A stretch of DNA of 64,000 nucleotides from Mangrovibacter phragmitis. Its GTDB lineage: Bacteria > Pseudomonadota > Gammaproteobacteria > Enterobacterales > Enterobacteriaceae. Below the pieces are notes generated by a model. That model saw only the letters and a list, made by a program, of their open reading frames with translations. It was not told where the DNA came from and did no database searches. Location of the stretch: assembly GCF_001655675.1 (NCBI RefSeq), contig NZ_LYRP01000049.1, positions 124,001-188,000 of the forward strand, given 5' to 3'. Positions 1 through 10,590 of this stretch are shown here, piece by piece. Position 1 is the stretch's first letter; each line of letters starts with the position of its first letter. A program made the position numbers and the translations under genes.

Positions 1-507
1 GACTCTTCAATAATTTCAGTTTTGAAACCTTTGTCTTCCGCCCAACGCAGATACATACGCAGCAGCATACTTGCCCAGTCCTGCGCTTCAGTGCCACCAG
101 AACCGGCCTGAATATCGATATAGCAATCTGCGCTGTCGTATTCACCAGAGAACATACGACGGAACTCAAGCTGACCCAGTTTCGCGTCCAGTTGATCCAG
201 CTCGACGATCGTTTCATTAAACGTTTCTTCGTCGTCAGCTTCCACCGCCAGCTCTAACAGGCCATTGACATCATCCAGGCCTTGCTGCATTTGGTCCAGC
301 GTGCCAACGATGGCTTCCAGTGAAGAACGTTCTTTCCCCAGCGCCTGCGCGCGTTCAGGTTCGTTCCACACATCGGGCTGTTCCAGCTCGGCGTTTACTT
401 CTTCAAGACGCTCTTTCTTCGCATCATAGTCAAAGATACCCCCTAAGAACGTCAGTGCGTTCGGTGAGATCCTGGATGCGGTTTTTTACCGGGTTAATTT
501 CAAACAT
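1..507 (-). CDS. prfB: Peptide chain release factor 2 (RF2), 3' part cut by window edge
   Basis: RF2 recognises UGA and UAA stop codons and triggers peptide release on the ribosome. Only the N-terminal ~168 residues are here. The protein begins [19 protein letters not shown] and closely matches enterobacterial RF2. The first 25 codons end at an in-frame TGA (432-430 on the minus strand); the rest of the protein continues in the +1 frame, so the gene carries the classic autoregulatory frameshift. It lies downstream of recJ on the same strand with a hairpin terminator between. The GGQ peptide-release motif lies outside the window. Confidence 0.95.
430..444 (-). promoter_or_regulatory. prfB: Programmed +1 frameshift site of prfB
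   Basis: On the minus strand an internal Shine-Dalgarno-like AGGGGG (444-439) is followed by TAT CTT TGA C. Low RF2 slows termination at this TGA and lets the ribosome slip from CTT into the +1 frame. The spacing and codons match the known bacterial prfB slippery site exactly, and the reading frame resumes as [19 protein letters not shown]. Confidence 0.95.
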
Positions 508-593
508 GGTTGCGAATCTTACGTTGAATTAAGAGAAGACATATGCGGTTACAGACCGGGAAGTCTACCGGATTTACTGAACATTTTATACCT

Positions 594-633
594 TAAAAAT
601 TTACGCCCCAGGCGGTTATTTCACCTGGGGCGT
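594..633 (-). terminator. Rho-independent terminator after recJ
   Basis: Ten-base arms ACGCCCCAGG/CCTGGGGCGT (603-612 and 624-633) with an 11-base loop are followed on the minus strand by AAATTTTTAAGG. It lies between recJ and prfB and would separate or attenuate prfB from upstream transcription. Confidence 0.75.
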
Positions 634-667
634 TCTGGCGGATAACTGGCAGGGATATTTTGGGTAA

Positions 668-2398
668 TTACACCGGCCAGAGGTTTTCGATAATTAACTG
701 CAAGTTGCGGTTACCGCGAAATTCATTGATATCCAGCCGGTAAGCCAGTTCGACTTCTTTTACGCCCATATCGGGCCAGCATTGTGTGTCCACATTAAAA
801 GCAATGCCATCCAGTAACGGGCCGCCGCCAACAGGCTCCAGCATCACTTTCAAATGGCGTTCTCCCACCAGCCGTTGCTGCAGCAAGCGAAAACGCCCGT
901 CAAACTGTGGTTCCGGGAACATCTGCCCCCAGGGGCCAGCATCACGCAGCATTTCAGCGACGTTCAGCGTCATTTCCTGGGGTTCAAGCAGGCCATCCGA
1001 CCAAATTTCACCTTGCAGCATGGCAGGGTCCAGCCATTCATCCACCAGCGCGGCAAAACGTTCGCGGAATGTTTCAAACTGCGATTCTTCTAAAGACAGC
1101 CCGGCAGCCATGGCATGCCCGCCAAACTTCAGCATCAGCCCGGGGAAACGCGTATCAAGGCGCTCCAGCGCATCACGCATATGAAAGCCCTGAACAGAGC
1201 GCCCTGAACCTTTCAGGCTGCCGTCGCCAGCAGGCGCGAAAGCGATTACCGGGCGATGAAAACGCTCTTTCATGCGCGAGGCCAGTATACCCACCACCCC
1301 CTGATGCCACTCCGGGTGGTACATTGCCAGCCCGGCAGGCAACGTTTCACTGCTGCGCTCCAGTTTGTCGCACAATACCAGTGCTTCCTGCTGCATGCCC
1401 TGCTCTATCTCTTTTCGGGTCTGGTTCAGTGCATCCAGCTCACTGGCTAACATACGTGCTTCGCCGGGGTTATCGCACATCAGCAACGCCACGCCGACAG
1501 ACATATCATCCAGCCGCCCGGCGGCATTCAGCCGCGGGCCAATGGCAAACCCCAAATCAGTTGCCACCAGGCGTGACGCATCGCGGTTAGCCACTTCGAG
1601 CAGTGCGCGAATTCCAGGCCGGCAACGCCCGGCGCGAATACGGCTTAACCCCTGCCAGACCAGTATCCGGTTATTGGTATCCAGCGCCACCACATCAGCC
1701 ACTGTGCCCAATGCGACCAAATCCAGAAACTCCGCAAGGTTAGGTTCTGCTCTGCCCGTTTCAGTGAACCAGCCTGCAGCGCGCAAATGGCTACGAAGCC
1801 CCATCATTAAATAGAACGCAACCCCTACACCTGCCAGTGATTTGGAGGGAAAATCGCAGCCGTGTAAGTTGGGATTGACCATGGCATCTGCGGCGGGCAA
1901 TGTCTCGCCTGGCAGATGGTGATCGGTAACCAGCACCGGGATCCCAAGCTCATGAGCCTTGTCCACACCGGCATGTGACGATACACCGTTATCAACAGTC
2001 ATGATAACCTGAGCACCGCGCTGGTGTGCCTGAACCACGACTTCCGGGCTCAGCCCATAGCCATCCTCAAAACGGTTGGGAACCAGGTAATCCACATTGG
2101 CACCAAACTGCTTCAGTGCCAGCACACTCAATGCGGTGCTGGTTGCGCCATCGGCATCAAAGTCTCCGACAACCACAATACGCTGCTGGTTAACCAAAGC
2201 CTGGTGTAAAAAAGCCACCGCGCCTTCCATACCGCTCAGTTGCTGCCAGGGAAGCAACCCTTTGACACTGCGCGCTAAATCCTCTTCACTACGTACCCCA
2301 CGGCTGGCATAAATGCGCCGCAATAACGGCGGGAGAGACTCTGGCAGCGCCGCCTGATCATCAACGATGCGGCGGCGGAGTTGTAACTGTTTTTTCAC
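668..2398 (-). CDS. recJ: Single-stranded-DNA-specific 5'-3' exonuclease RecJ
   Basis: RecJ degrades single-stranded DNA 5' to 3' in RecF-pathway recombination, mismatch repair and base excision repair. The 576-residue length equals the family norm. DHH-superfamily metal motifs are visible: GDFDADG (about residues 78-84), TVDNG (134-138) and TDHH (158-161), with a C-terminal DHHA1-type GGHAMAAGLSL and the OB-fold end. The start MKKQLQLRRR aligns with the E. coli start. It follows dsbC on the same strand, as in E. coli (xerD-dsbC-recJ-prfB). Confidence 0.97.
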   Translation of the reverse strand: MKKQLQLRRRIVDDQAALPESLPPLLRRIYASRGVRSEEDLARSVKGLLPWQQLSGMEGAVAFLHQALVNQQRIVVVGDFDADGATSTALSVLALKQFGANVDYLVPNRFEDGYGLSPEVVVQAHQRGAQVIMTVDNGVSSHAGVDKAHELGIPVLVTDHHLPGETLPAADAMVNPNLHGCDFPSKSLAGVGVAFYLMMGLRSHLRAAGWFTETGRAEPNLAEFLDLVALGTVADVVALDTNNRILVWQGLSRIRAGRCRPGIRALLEVANRDASRLVATDLGFAIGPRLNAAGRLDDMSVGVALLMCDNPGEARMLASELDALNQTRKEIEQGMQQEALVLCDKLERSSETLPAGLAMYHPEWHQGVVGILASRMKERFHRPVIAFAPAGDGSLKGSGRSVQGFHMRDALERLDTRFPGLMLKFGGHAMAAGLSLEESQFETFRERFAALVDEWLDPAMLQGEIWSDGLLEPQEMTLNVAEMLRDAGPWGQMFPEPQFDGRFRLLQQRLVGERHLKVMLEPVGGGPLLDGIAFNVDTQCWPDMGVKEVELAYRLDINEFRGNRNLQLIIENLWPV

Positions 2399-2425
2399 CC
2401 GAAACTGACCACGCTTTGCTGAACT

Positions 2426-3124
2426 TTAACTGTCATGTTGATCCAGGAAATTTTTCATTTCTTCAGGCCCCTGGTAACCAGGGATCACGCTGCCATTTTG
2501 CAGCACTACAGCCGGTGTCCCCTGGATACCAAACTGCAGGCCCAGGTTGTAGTGTTTCGCGATATCAACCTTGCAATCCGCTGCTGGTGCTTCCGTGCCT
2601 GCCATTGCGTTATCAAAGGCTTTTTTAGGATCTTCGGCACACCAGATATTTTTCATGGCACCCGCCGTTTCACTTTGCATGCCCTGGCGGGGGAAAGCCA
2701 GGTAACGCACGGTGATGCCCAGGCTGTTATAGTCCTTCATCTGCTCATGCAGTTTGTGGCAATAACCACAGGTGATATCCGTAAACACGGTAATTACATG
2801 TTTTTCCTGGGTGGCTTTGTATTCAATCATTTCACCTTTCAGGGCTTCCAGTGAGCTGACTAACAGCGCGTTAGTCACGTTAACCGGTCGCGCGCCACTG
2901 ACATCATACAAAGGCCCCTGAATCACATGTTTACCATCTTCGGTGACATACAACACGCCTGCCGGTGTCAGCACTGTTTTCATACCCGGCACGGGGGAAG
3001 GCTTGATGGTCATCTGGCTGACACCCAGTTTACCCAAAGACGTTTTGATGGCGTCGTCATCGGCATGCACCAGGCCTGGCAACATCCCTGCCATTAAAGA
3101 AAGCAATACAAACCCTTTTTTCAT
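2426..3124 (-). CDS. dsbC: Periplasmic thiol:disulfide isomerase DsbC
   Basis: DsbC reshuffles wrong disulfides in secreted proteins and is kept reduced by DsbD. The 232-residue protein has a cleavable signal peptide (residues 1-21, ending LVHA), an N-terminal dimerisation domain, and a thioredoxin fold with the active site CGYC at 119-122. The start at 3124 is chosen because AAAGGA precedes it and the signal peptide begins MKKGF; a longer frame reaching to 3151 has no such support. It sits 23 bp after xerD and 27 bp before recJ. Confidence 0.97.
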   Translation of the reverse strand: MKKGFVLLSLMAGMLPGLVHADDDAIKTSLGKLGVSQMTIKPSPVPGMKTVLTPAGVLYVTEDGKHVIQGPLYDVSGARPVNVTNALLVSSLEALKGEMIEYKATQEKHVITVFTDITCGYCHKLHEQMKDYNSLGITVRYLAFPRQGMQSETAGAMKNIWCAEDPKKAFDNAMAGTEAPAADCKVDIAKHYNLGLQFGIQGTPAVVLQNGSVIPGYQGPEEMKNFLDQHDS

Positions 3125-3147
3125 AAAACATCCTTTTGCTTCGGCAC

Positions 3148-4044
3148 TCACGCGCGAGGGTGGTGCTGTTGATGAAGTTGGCGCAGTCGTTCCGTGGCCA
3201 CATGTGTATAAATTTGCGTTGTAGAAAGTGAGCTATGCCCCAGCAACATTTGCACCACACGCAAGTCTGCACCATGGTTTAACAAATGCGTGGCAAAAGC
3301 GTGGCGCAACACATGAGGTGAAAGCTTCTCACTGTCGATGCCCGCCAGCGTAGCGTAATGTTTAATACGATGCCAGAAAGTCTGGCGTGTCATCTGCCTT
3401 GCCCGCTGACTGGGGAAAAGCACATCAGACGCCACACCATTGAGTAACCAGGGACGGCTGTATGCCAGATATTGTTCCAGCCAGTAAACAGCTTCTTCAC
3501 CCAGTGGCACCAGACGCTCTTTATCGCCTTTACCAATCACGCGAACCACGCCCTGGCGCAGGCTGACATCACTCATACTCAGGCCCACCAATTCAGACAC
3601 ACGCAACCCGGTGGCGTAAAGCACCTCCAGCATGGCTTTATCTCGCAACTCCAGGGGGATATCCACTACTGGAGCCTGTAGCAAGTGCTCAACCTGGATT
3701 TCACTCAGGTCTTTGGGTAAACGTTGAGGGAGCCTGGGCGATGCCAGCCTGGCACTGGGGTCATCAGTACGCAGTTTTTCGTTGTACAAATACTGGAAAA
3801 AACGCCGCAGCGCGCTCAATAAACGGGCAGAACTGGTCGCTTTATACCCGCCTTCAACCCGTTCAGCCAGTAACGCCTGTAAATCGTCACCGGTTGCGGA
3901 TAACACAGTTTGTTGCCGGTGATGGAGCCACTCCACAACCATGTGTAAATCGCGCCGGTACGCACTGAGCGTATTTTCCGCCAGGTTGCGCTCGAGCCAC
4001 AGCGTATCGAGGAACTGCTCAATCAGTGCCAGATTGTCGTCCAT
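3148..4044 (-). CDS. xerD: Site-specific tyrosine recombinase XerD
   Basis: XerD acts with XerC at the chromosomal dif site to resolve dimers under FtsK control. The 298-residue length equals that of E. coli XerD. It has an N-terminal SAM-like core-binding domain and a C-terminal catalytic domain. The tyrosine-recombinase residues are visible in TGLRVSEL (Arg148), GKGDKERLVP (Lys), HVLRHAFATH (His and Arg), LGHSSLSTTQ (His) and the nucleophile in IYTHV. It is first in the xerD-dsbC-recJ cluster and divergent from fldB. Confidence 0.97.
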   Translation of the reverse strand: MDDNLALIEQFLDTLWLERNLAENTLSAYRRDLHMVVEWLHHRQQTVLSATGDDLQALLAERVEGGYKATSSARLLSALRRFFQYLYNEKLRTDDPSARLASPRLPQRLPKDLSEIQVEHLLQAPVVDIPLELRDKAMLEVLYATGLRVSELVGLSMSDVSLRQGVVRVIGKGDKERLVPLGEEAVYWLEQYLAYSRPWLLNGVASDVLFPSQRARQMTRQTFWHRIKHYATLAGIDSEKLSPHVLRHAFATHLLNHGADLRVVQMLLGHSSLSTTQIYTHVATERLRQLHQQHHPRA

Positions 4045-4139
4045 TTTCGCCTCGTATTTGTCCAGATATGCGCATTATGCCTTAACCAACAGAGGATCTG
4101 GTACACTATGCATGTTGGTATAAGAAATGAATGGTTAAC

Positions 4140-4664
4140 ATGATGAAAATCGGCCTTTTTTATGGCTCCAGCACCTGCTACACCGAAATGGCTGCGGAAA
4201 AAATTCGCGACATTATTGGCCCGGATCTGGTGGAACTGCACAATCTGAAAGACGACTCTCCCACATTAATGGAAAGCTATGATGTGCTGATTATGGGAAT
4301 ACCGACCTGGGATTTCGGTGAGATCCAGGAAGACTGGGAAGCCATATGGGACAAACTGGGCGACCTTAACCTCAAGGGAAAAATTGTCGCACTGTACGGC
4401 ATGGGTGACCAGGAAGGTTACAGCGAGTGGTTCCTTGATGCGCTGGGCATGCTGCACGACAAACTACAACCCCTGGGTGTTCACTTTATTGGTTACTGGC
4501 CAACTGAAGGCTACACCTTTACCAGCCAGAAACCCGTCACCGCAGATGGCAAGCTGTTTGTTGGCCTGGCTCTGGATGAAACCAGCCAGTATGACCTGAG
4601 TGATGAACGCCTCGAAAACTGGTGTGAACAAATTCTTGGTGAAATGGCGCAGGCATTTGGCTGA
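4140..4664 (+). CDS. fldB: Flavodoxin 2
   Basis: FldB is an FMN-binding electron carrier of the long-chain flavodoxin class and a SoxRS-regulon member in E. coli. The FMN phosphate loop SSTCYTE is close to the N-terminus, followed by [15 protein letters not shown] and the long-chain insertion. The start at 4140 (174 residues) gives [11 protein letters not shown], nearly the E. coli length of 173; an in-frame ATG at 4131 would add three residues and the ribosome site does not decide between them. It is divergent from xerD and converges on cptA with a 14-bp gap. Confidence 0.95.
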   Translation: MMKIGLFYGSSTCYTEMAAEKIRDIIGPDLVELHNLKDDSPTLMESYDVLIMGIPTWDFGEIQEDWEAIWDKLGDLNLKGKIVALYGMGDQEGYSEWFLDALGMLHDKLQPLGVHFIGYWPTEGYTFTSQKPVTADGKLFVGLALDETSQYDLSDERLENWCEQILGEMAQAFG

Positions 4665-4678
4665 CCACCCGGAAATAC

Positions 4679-5086
4679 TTATGTATCGCCGTGTTGATTC
4701 AGTAAGCGGCGCAAATCACGCCATGCTTTCTGGTCCATGCTGTCTGCTGCCAGCCACAAATGGTGTTTGCGCCCTCCCGAAATCCGGCGCAAACGCAGCA
4801 AAATACCATACTTCAACATCCAGGGTTGCCCTGCCAGCGCCCACTCAGCTTCTTGCCATTTAACCCGGTTTTCGGTTAACAGTTGCAATTCACCATGGCT
4901 GGCATTGATACGCCGCTGGCTTCTTACACAGTCGAACACCACCAGCGAAACCAGCAACAACCATACTGGCGTCCAGGCCAGTGGCCAGGGCAAAAACAAC
5001 ACTGCCGCAGCAACTAAACCGTGCAGCAGCAGTGAAAGCCATTGTGTTTGCCAGGAAACCCGCAGGTCAGAGTGCCACAGGACCAC
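4679..5086 (-). CDS. cptA: Inner membrane protein CptA/YgfX, partner of SdhE
   Basis: This is a 135-residue membrane protein of the YgfX family. In E. coli it has been described as the toxin half of a pair with SdhE/CptB and as acting on MreB/FtsZ polymerisation; in other bacteria the pair is tied to flavinylation and pigment phenotypes. Two adjacent membrane segments lie near residues 15-50, followed by a cytoplasmic domain with [20 protein letters not shown]. Its start overlaps the end of sdhE by 20 bases, which suggests translational coupling. Confidence 0.9.
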   Translation of the reverse strand: MVLWHSDLRVSWQTQWLSLLLHGLVAAAVLFLPWPLAWTPVWLLLVSLVVFDCVRSQRRINASHGELQLLTENRVKWQEAEWALAGQPWMLKYGILLRLRRISGGRKHHLWLAADSMDQKAWRDLRRLLNQHGDT

Positions 5087-5333
5087 GAGCCATATTCCGT
5101 GACTGAATCAGTGCAACCATTCGGGCCAGTTCCGGATCCTCTGGTGAACCGTGGTTCATCAGCCAGTTAAAGAGATCCGGGTCATCACAAGTAAGCAACC
5201 GTACAAACGCTTGTTTGTCGTTGTCACTCAACGTGTCATATTCATGCTCGAAAAAAGGCATGATGGAAATGTCTAACTCGCGCATACCGCGACGGCATGC
5301 CCAATGAATACGAGCTTTATTATTGATATCCAT
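5067..5333 (-). CDS. sdhE: FAD assembly factor SdhE (CptB/YgfY)
   Basis: SdhE helps attach FAD covalently to succinate dehydrogenase SdhA and fumarate reductase FrdA. The 88-residue protein contains the family hallmark RRGMRELD near the N-terminus (Arg-Gly contact region). The start at 5333 ([13 protein letters not shown]) matches the family; a longer frame to 5390 is not conserved. It precedes cptA with overlap and is divergent from ygfZ, another protein linked to cofactor and Fe-S handling. Confidence 0.95.
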   Translation of the reverse strand: MDINNKARIHWACRRGMRELDISIMPFFEHEYDTLSDNDKQAFVRLLTCDDPDLFNWLMNHGSPEDPELARMVALIQSRNMARGPVAL

Positions 5334-5574
5334 ACATTCTTTCCTGTAATACACAAGCGGGTACCGGGCTAGTTTACCTTGTTTTATCACTACTCTTCAC
5401 CGGAATCTGCGATTTTCCTTGATCCTTCTAACTTTATTCTTAATGTTGCAGGTTATTACATTAGCCTGCAGCCCTGCGCGCAAAGGCACAAAAGGTATGG
5501 TGAAAGCCCTTGCAATGGCTTGCGTCTCTTTTACCATAGTTGGATATCGCACTCATTTAAACGGGACTAACACT

Positions 5575-6564
5575 ATGTCTTTCAATCCGTTTGCGCCTCG
5601 TCAGGCGGTTAACGCAGCGCGCCTTCCTTTGACATTAATGACGCTCGATGACTGGGCCGTTGGCACCATCAGCGGCCCTGACAGTAAAACATATCTTCAG
5701 GGGCAACTTACTGCAGATATTGCTCAGCTAACGGAACATGGACATGTGCTGACCGCACATTGCGATGCCAAAGGGAAAATGTGGAGTAACCTGCGGTTAT
5801 TTTCTGGTGAAGAAGGTTTCTCCTGGGTGCTGCGCCGCAGCGTTTGCGAAACCCAGTTAAGTGAAATCAAAAAATACGCTGTTTTTTCCAAAGTCACCAT
5901 CGCACCAGATGTCAGCGCCGTGTTGCTGGGGCTGGCCGGTTTTCAGGCTCGTGCTGCACTGGCCTCTGTTTATACAACCCTGCCTGATGCAAGCCAGCCA
6001 GTTGTGCAGGATGGCGGCACCACGTTACTGTGGTTACCTTTACCCGCCGAGCGCTTTTTACTGGTCACTGACGCAGCACAGGCTCAGGTAGTTGCTGATA
6101 AACTCAAAGGCGAAGCTCAGCGTAATAACAGCCAGCAATGGCTGGCACTGGATATTGAAGCAGGCTACCCCATTATTGATTTAGCCAACACCAATGAGTT
6201 CATCCCGCAGGCAACAAATTTGCAGGCTCTGGGGGGAATCAGCTTTAAAAAAGGGTGTTATACCGGGCAAGAGATGGTGGCACGGGCAAAATTCCGCGGA
6301 GCCAACAAGCGCGCCATGTGGTTGTTGGCGGGTAAAGCCGCGCATGTTCCCGCGCCAGCAGATGCGCTGGAAATGAAAATGGGTGACAACTGGCGGCGTA
6401 CCGGGCGTGTTCTGGCAGCTGTATCGTTGGAAGATGGCAGAATACTGGTTCAGGCCGTAATGAATAACGATATCGAACCAGGCATTGTATTCCGTGTTTT
6501 GGGCGACGAAAGCAGCGAACTCAATCTTGAGCAACTGCCTTATTCACTTGAAGAAGAAGACTGA
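5575..6564 (+). CDS. ygfZ: Folate-dependent Fe-S cluster protein YgfZ
   Basis: YgfZ is a GcvT-like folate-binding protein that supports assembly or repair of several Fe-S enzymes, including MiaB. The 329-residue protein carries the invariant KGCYTGQE motif, whose cysteine is essential in E. coli, followed by [13 protein letters not shown]. The start at 5575 ([10 protein letters not shown]) matches the family; an in-frame upstream extension to 5419 is unsupported. It is divergent from sdhE. Confidence 0.96.
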   Translation: MSFNPFAPRQAVNAARLPLTLMTLDDWAVGTISGPDSKTYLQGQLTADIAQLTEHGHVLTAHCDAKGKMWSNLRLFSGEEGFSWVLRRSVCETQLSEIKKYAVFSKVTIAPDVSAVLLGLAGFQARAALASVYTTLPDASQPVVQDGGTTLLWLPLPAERFLLVTDAAQAQVVADKLKGEAQRNNSQQWLALDIEAGYPIIDLANTNEFIPQATNLQALGGISFKKGCYTGQEMVARAKFRGANKRAMWLLAGKAAHVPAPADALEMKMGDNWRRTGRVLAAVSLEDGRILVQAVMNNDIEPGIVFRVLGDESSELNLEQLPYSLEEED

Positions 6565-6580
6565 TACCCACCTTGCTTTA

Positions 6581-6617
6581 GCGCCAGGCCTGGGGAAAAC
6601 GCGCTCAGCCTGGCGCA
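6581..6617 (+). terminator. Possible terminator hairpin after ygfZ
   Basis: A perfect 9-base inverted repeat GCGCCAGGC/GCCTGGCGC with an 18-base loop lies in the gap where ygfZ and yqfA converge. There is no strong T run, so it may be a weak or rho-assisted terminator. Confidence 0.4.
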
Positions 6618-6666
6618 CTTCAGCAGATGAGCGCTTGAGCCTGCCTGTTATTTTATCCTGCCAGCT

Positions 6667-7320
6667 TTACCCCACATAAAAGTAAATCGCCAGGAAGTGG
6701 CACACGCTCCCACCCAACACAAAACCGTGCCAAATGGCATGGTTAAAAGGAATACGTCGGCAAACATAGAAAATCACGCCAAGTGAATACACCACCCCGC
6801 CAGCGGCCAGTAAAGTAACGCCTCCCGGAGCTATACGCATTGCCAGTTGGTACACCACCAGCAATGAAAGCCACCCCATGGCCAGGTAAGTTACCAACGA
6901 CAGCACTTTAAACCGGTGAGCAATGGTGAGCTTAAACAGAATTCCCGCTAATGCCAGGCTCCAGATAATAACCATTAAGGTATGGGCCAGTGGCGAGCGC
7001 AGCCCAACCAGCAAAAACGGTGTATAAGTACCGGCAATCAACAGGTAGATGGCACAGTGATCAAATTTTTTCAGCAGCGGTTTAATACGTGCATGCGGAA
7101 TGGCGTGGTAGAGCGTGGACGCCAGGAACAGCAATATCATGCTGCCGCCGTACAGGCTGTAACTGGTTATGGCTGTCGCCCCTGCCCTTGTATCCACGGC
7201 CTGAATCAGTAATAACACCAGCCCAACGATGCCAAACACCAGGCCTATCCCATGGCTGATACTGTTGGCAATCTCTTCTGCCAATGAATATCCCTGTGCA
7301 ACACGTTCTTTCCGGGCCAT
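6667..7320 (-). CDS. yqfA: Hemolysin III-family (YqfA/TrhA) membrane protein
   Basis: This is a 217-residue seven-helix membrane protein of the HlyIII/PAQR-like family. The E. coli homologue YqfA (TrhA) is linked to membrane lipid and energy homeostasis. Family motifs are visible: [12 protein letters not shown] near the N-terminus, [26 protein letters not shown], and C-terminal [19 protein letters not shown] with the metal-binding histidines. The start at 7320 has AGGAG upstream; the longer frame to 7350 lacks homology. Confidence 0.93.
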   Translation of the reverse strand: MARKERVAQGYSLAEEIANSISHGIGLVFGIVGLVLLLIQAVDTRAGATAITSYSLYGGSMILLFLASTLYHAIPHARIKPLLKKFDHCAIYLLIAGTYTPFLLVGLRSPLAHTLMVIIWSLALAGILFKLTIAHRFKVLSLVTYLAMGWLSLLVVYQLAMRIAPGGVTLLAAGGVVYSLGVIFYVCRRIPFNHAIWHGFVLGGSVCHFLAIYFYVG

Positions 7321-7375
7321 AAGATCAACTCCTGGTAGTAATAAGGTCACCGCACATATAGCCTAACTGAGAATG

Positions 7376-7403
7376 ATTTCAGTGAACACATGTTCACTGA
7401 AAT
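7376..7403. promoter_or_regulatory. Perfect 13-bp inverted repeat, candidate operator
   Basis: ATTTCAGTGAACA and its exact reverse complement are separated by two bases (CA). It lies between the divergent yqfA (start 7320) and the HD-hydrolase gene (start 7495). Dyad symmetry of this length without a following T run looks like a binding site for a dimeric repressor rather than a terminator. The cognate regulator is unknown. Confidence 0.6.
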
Positions 7404-7494
7404 TTAATATGTGTACAGGTATTTCCAGGTTGATCGCAGGTAAGTGAAATTTGATTTACAATTTGCGCCAGCACATAACAGCAGGATAAAGACG

Positions 7495-8097
7495 ATGGCC
7501 GGTGGTACTCCTGGTTTTGGTAGATTTACCGATATCATTAATTTTCTTATGGAAATTGATAAACTCAAACGAGTTGAACGCCGTACCCGGCTGTTAGGCG
7601 CAGGGCGTCCTGAAAACAGTGCTGAGCACAGTTGGCATTTTGCCGTAGCCGCAATGAGCCTGGCACCTTTTGCAGGCGGCAAGGTAGATATTGACCGGGT
7701 AATAAAAATGGCGCTGCTACATGATATTGTTGAAATAGATACCGGCGATGTGCTGGTATACGACCTGGAAGCCCGCGCCGCCATTGCCAGCCAGGAAGCC
7801 CTGGCGGCTGAGCGCTTATTTGGCCTGCTGCCCGCCCCACAAAATAGCCAGTTTTTGGCACTCTGGCAGGAATATGAAGAAGGCACCACGCCCGACGCCC
7901 AATTTGCAGGCGCACTGGACAGAGTGTTACCGGTACTGCAAAACCTGCATAATGAAGGGCAAAGCTGGCAGGAAAACCAGGTCCGGCTTGAGCAAGTCCT
8001 CAGCCGTAATACCTGCGTTGGCAACGTCTGGCCTGACTTATGGGAACATGTCAAAACACAGTTATATGCCGCTCACGAAAAAGGCTGGTTACGCTAA
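7495..8097 (+). CDS. HD-domain phosphohydrolase (HDDC2/YfbR-like)
   Basis: The 200-residue protein has the HD-superfamily metal-binding pattern: His45 in EHSWH, His76-Asp77 in LLHDIVEIDTGD, and Asp142 in GALDRVLPVL. This pattern is shared with HDDC2-type and YfbR-type 5'-deoxynucleotidases, so nucleotide monophosphate hydrolysis is the likeliest activity, although the substrate is inferred. The start at 7495 has AGGA upstream; an in-frame extension to 7444 is less likely. An RpiR regulator follows 33 bp later. This gene does not occupy this site in E. coli. Confidence 0.8.
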   Translation: MAGGTPGFGRFTDIINFLMEIDKLKRVERRTRLLGAGRPENSAEHSWHFAVAAMSLAPFAGGKVDIDRVIKMALLHDIVEIDTGDVLVYDLEARAAIASQEALAAERLFGLLPAPQNSQFLALWQEYEEGTTPDAQFAGALDRVLPVLQNLHNEGQSWQENQVRLEQVLSRNTCVGNVWPDLWEHVKTQLYAAHEKGWLR

Positions 8098-8130
8098 CGA
8101 CCATTGGCTTTATGATTCAGGATACCCGCT

Positions 8131-8865
8131 GTGACCTTATTTAACCATGCGGCAATAGCCGGACTGAACAACCTGGAATTACTGGTCTACAACTACGCCA
8201 TCAAGAATCATGATGCCGTGATGTATATGACTATCCGGGAACTGGCAGAAGCCGCCGGGGTTTCCACAACCACGGTCTTACGTTTCTGCCGCAAGCTGGG
8301 TTGTGATGGTTATTCTGAGTTTCGTGTGCGTTTTAAGCTCTATTTATCTCAGGCCGAACCACTGCCCGCCAATTTTGGCACCGGTGAAATCATCAGTTTC
8401 TTTAACAGTGTGAATAACCCGGAGTTTGATGCGTTGCTTAACCAGGCAGTTGATATTATCTGCCATTCAGAGCGTATTATATTTGTGGGTGCCAGCACAT
8501 CAGGCTCTATGGCGAAATACGGTGCGCGTTTTTTCTCCAATATGGGAAAATTCAGTAACCATATTGACGACCCATATTTCCCGGTCAATAACGATATGGC
8601 GAAAAACGCGCTGGCCATTGTACTTTCCGTTTCTGGAGAAACACCGGAAATTTTGCGGTTTGCCAGCCAGTTCAGCCTGCATCACTGCAAAGTTATGTCA
8701 ATCACCAGCAATGACAACTCGTCACTGGCTCGTATGGCGGATTTCAATATTTCCTGGCATATTCCCCAGATGCGTATTTCCGGCAATCACGACATTACCA
8801 GCCAGTTACCTGTCGTCTATATTCTGGAAACATTAGGCCGGAAACTCGCCCGAAAACTGGCCTAA
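8131..8865 (+). CDS. MurR/RpiR-family transcriptional regulator
   Basis: The 244-residue protein has an N-terminal RpiR helix-turn-helix (TIRELAEAAGVSTTTVLRFCRKLGCDGYSEF split across about residues 33-65) and a C-terminal SIS sugar-phosphate-binding domain containing VGASTSGSMAKYG and VLSVSGETPE. Such proteins sense phosphosugars. Its position directly upstream of bglA suggests it controls uptake or breakdown of a phospho-beta-glucoside. The start is GTG at 8131. The target is inferred from context only. Confidence 0.88.
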   Translation: MTLFNHAAIAGLNNLELLVYNYAIKNHDAVMYMTIRELAEAAGVSTTTVLRFCRKLGCDGYSEFRVRFKLYLSQAEPLPANFGTGEIISFFNSVNNPEFDALLNQAVDIICHSERIIFVGASTSGSMAKYGARFFSNMGKFSNHIDDPYFPVNNDMAKNALAIVLSVSGETPEILRFASQFSLHHCKVMSITSNDNSSLARMADFNISWHIPQMRISGNHDITSQLPVVYILETLGRKLARKLA

Positions 8866-8880
8866 AAAACGCCCTGTTTT

Positions 8881-8968
8881 TTACATGTAACTAGTCACAA
8901 CTCACTGATTTTGTTATATCGTGACATTTGCACCTGCTTTTGACAGACTCTGAATCATGACTTTAACT
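8881..8968 (+). promoter_or_regulatory. Candidate bglA promoter region
   Basis: The 183-bp gap before bglA holds a 10-bp palindrome TTACATGTAA (8881-8890) and a TTGACA -35 (8940-8945) followed 17 bases later by a weak -10 TTAACT (8963-8968). The palindrome could be an operator for the adjacent RpiR protein. This is inference. Confidence 0.35.
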
Positions 8969-8973
8969 GCTGA

Positions 8974-10482
<1,509 letters not shown>

Positions 10483-10506
10483 TAACCCAACCAGCATGTT
10501 TCTCAG

Positions 10507-10534
10507 GCCCCGCGTACTGCGGGGCTTTTTCTTT
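10507..10534 (+). terminator. Rho-independent terminator after bglA
   Basis: GCCCCGC/GCGGGGC arms (10507-10513 and 10519-10525) with loop GTACT are followed by TTTTTCTTTT. Confidence 0.9.
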
Positions 10535-10590
10535 TACAGGCTGATACCAGCCTGCGTGCAGGTCACCTTGCGGCAGGGCTACAGGCATTT

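Noticed and set aside
6581..6617. Hairpin after ygfZ as another copy of the terminator-associated repeat
   Set aside because: It has none of the element's internal hairpins or ends.
7404..8054. A 216-codon frame antisense to the HD hydrolase
   Set aside because: Serine- and arginine-rich shadow of a well-supported gene on the other strand; no ribosome site.
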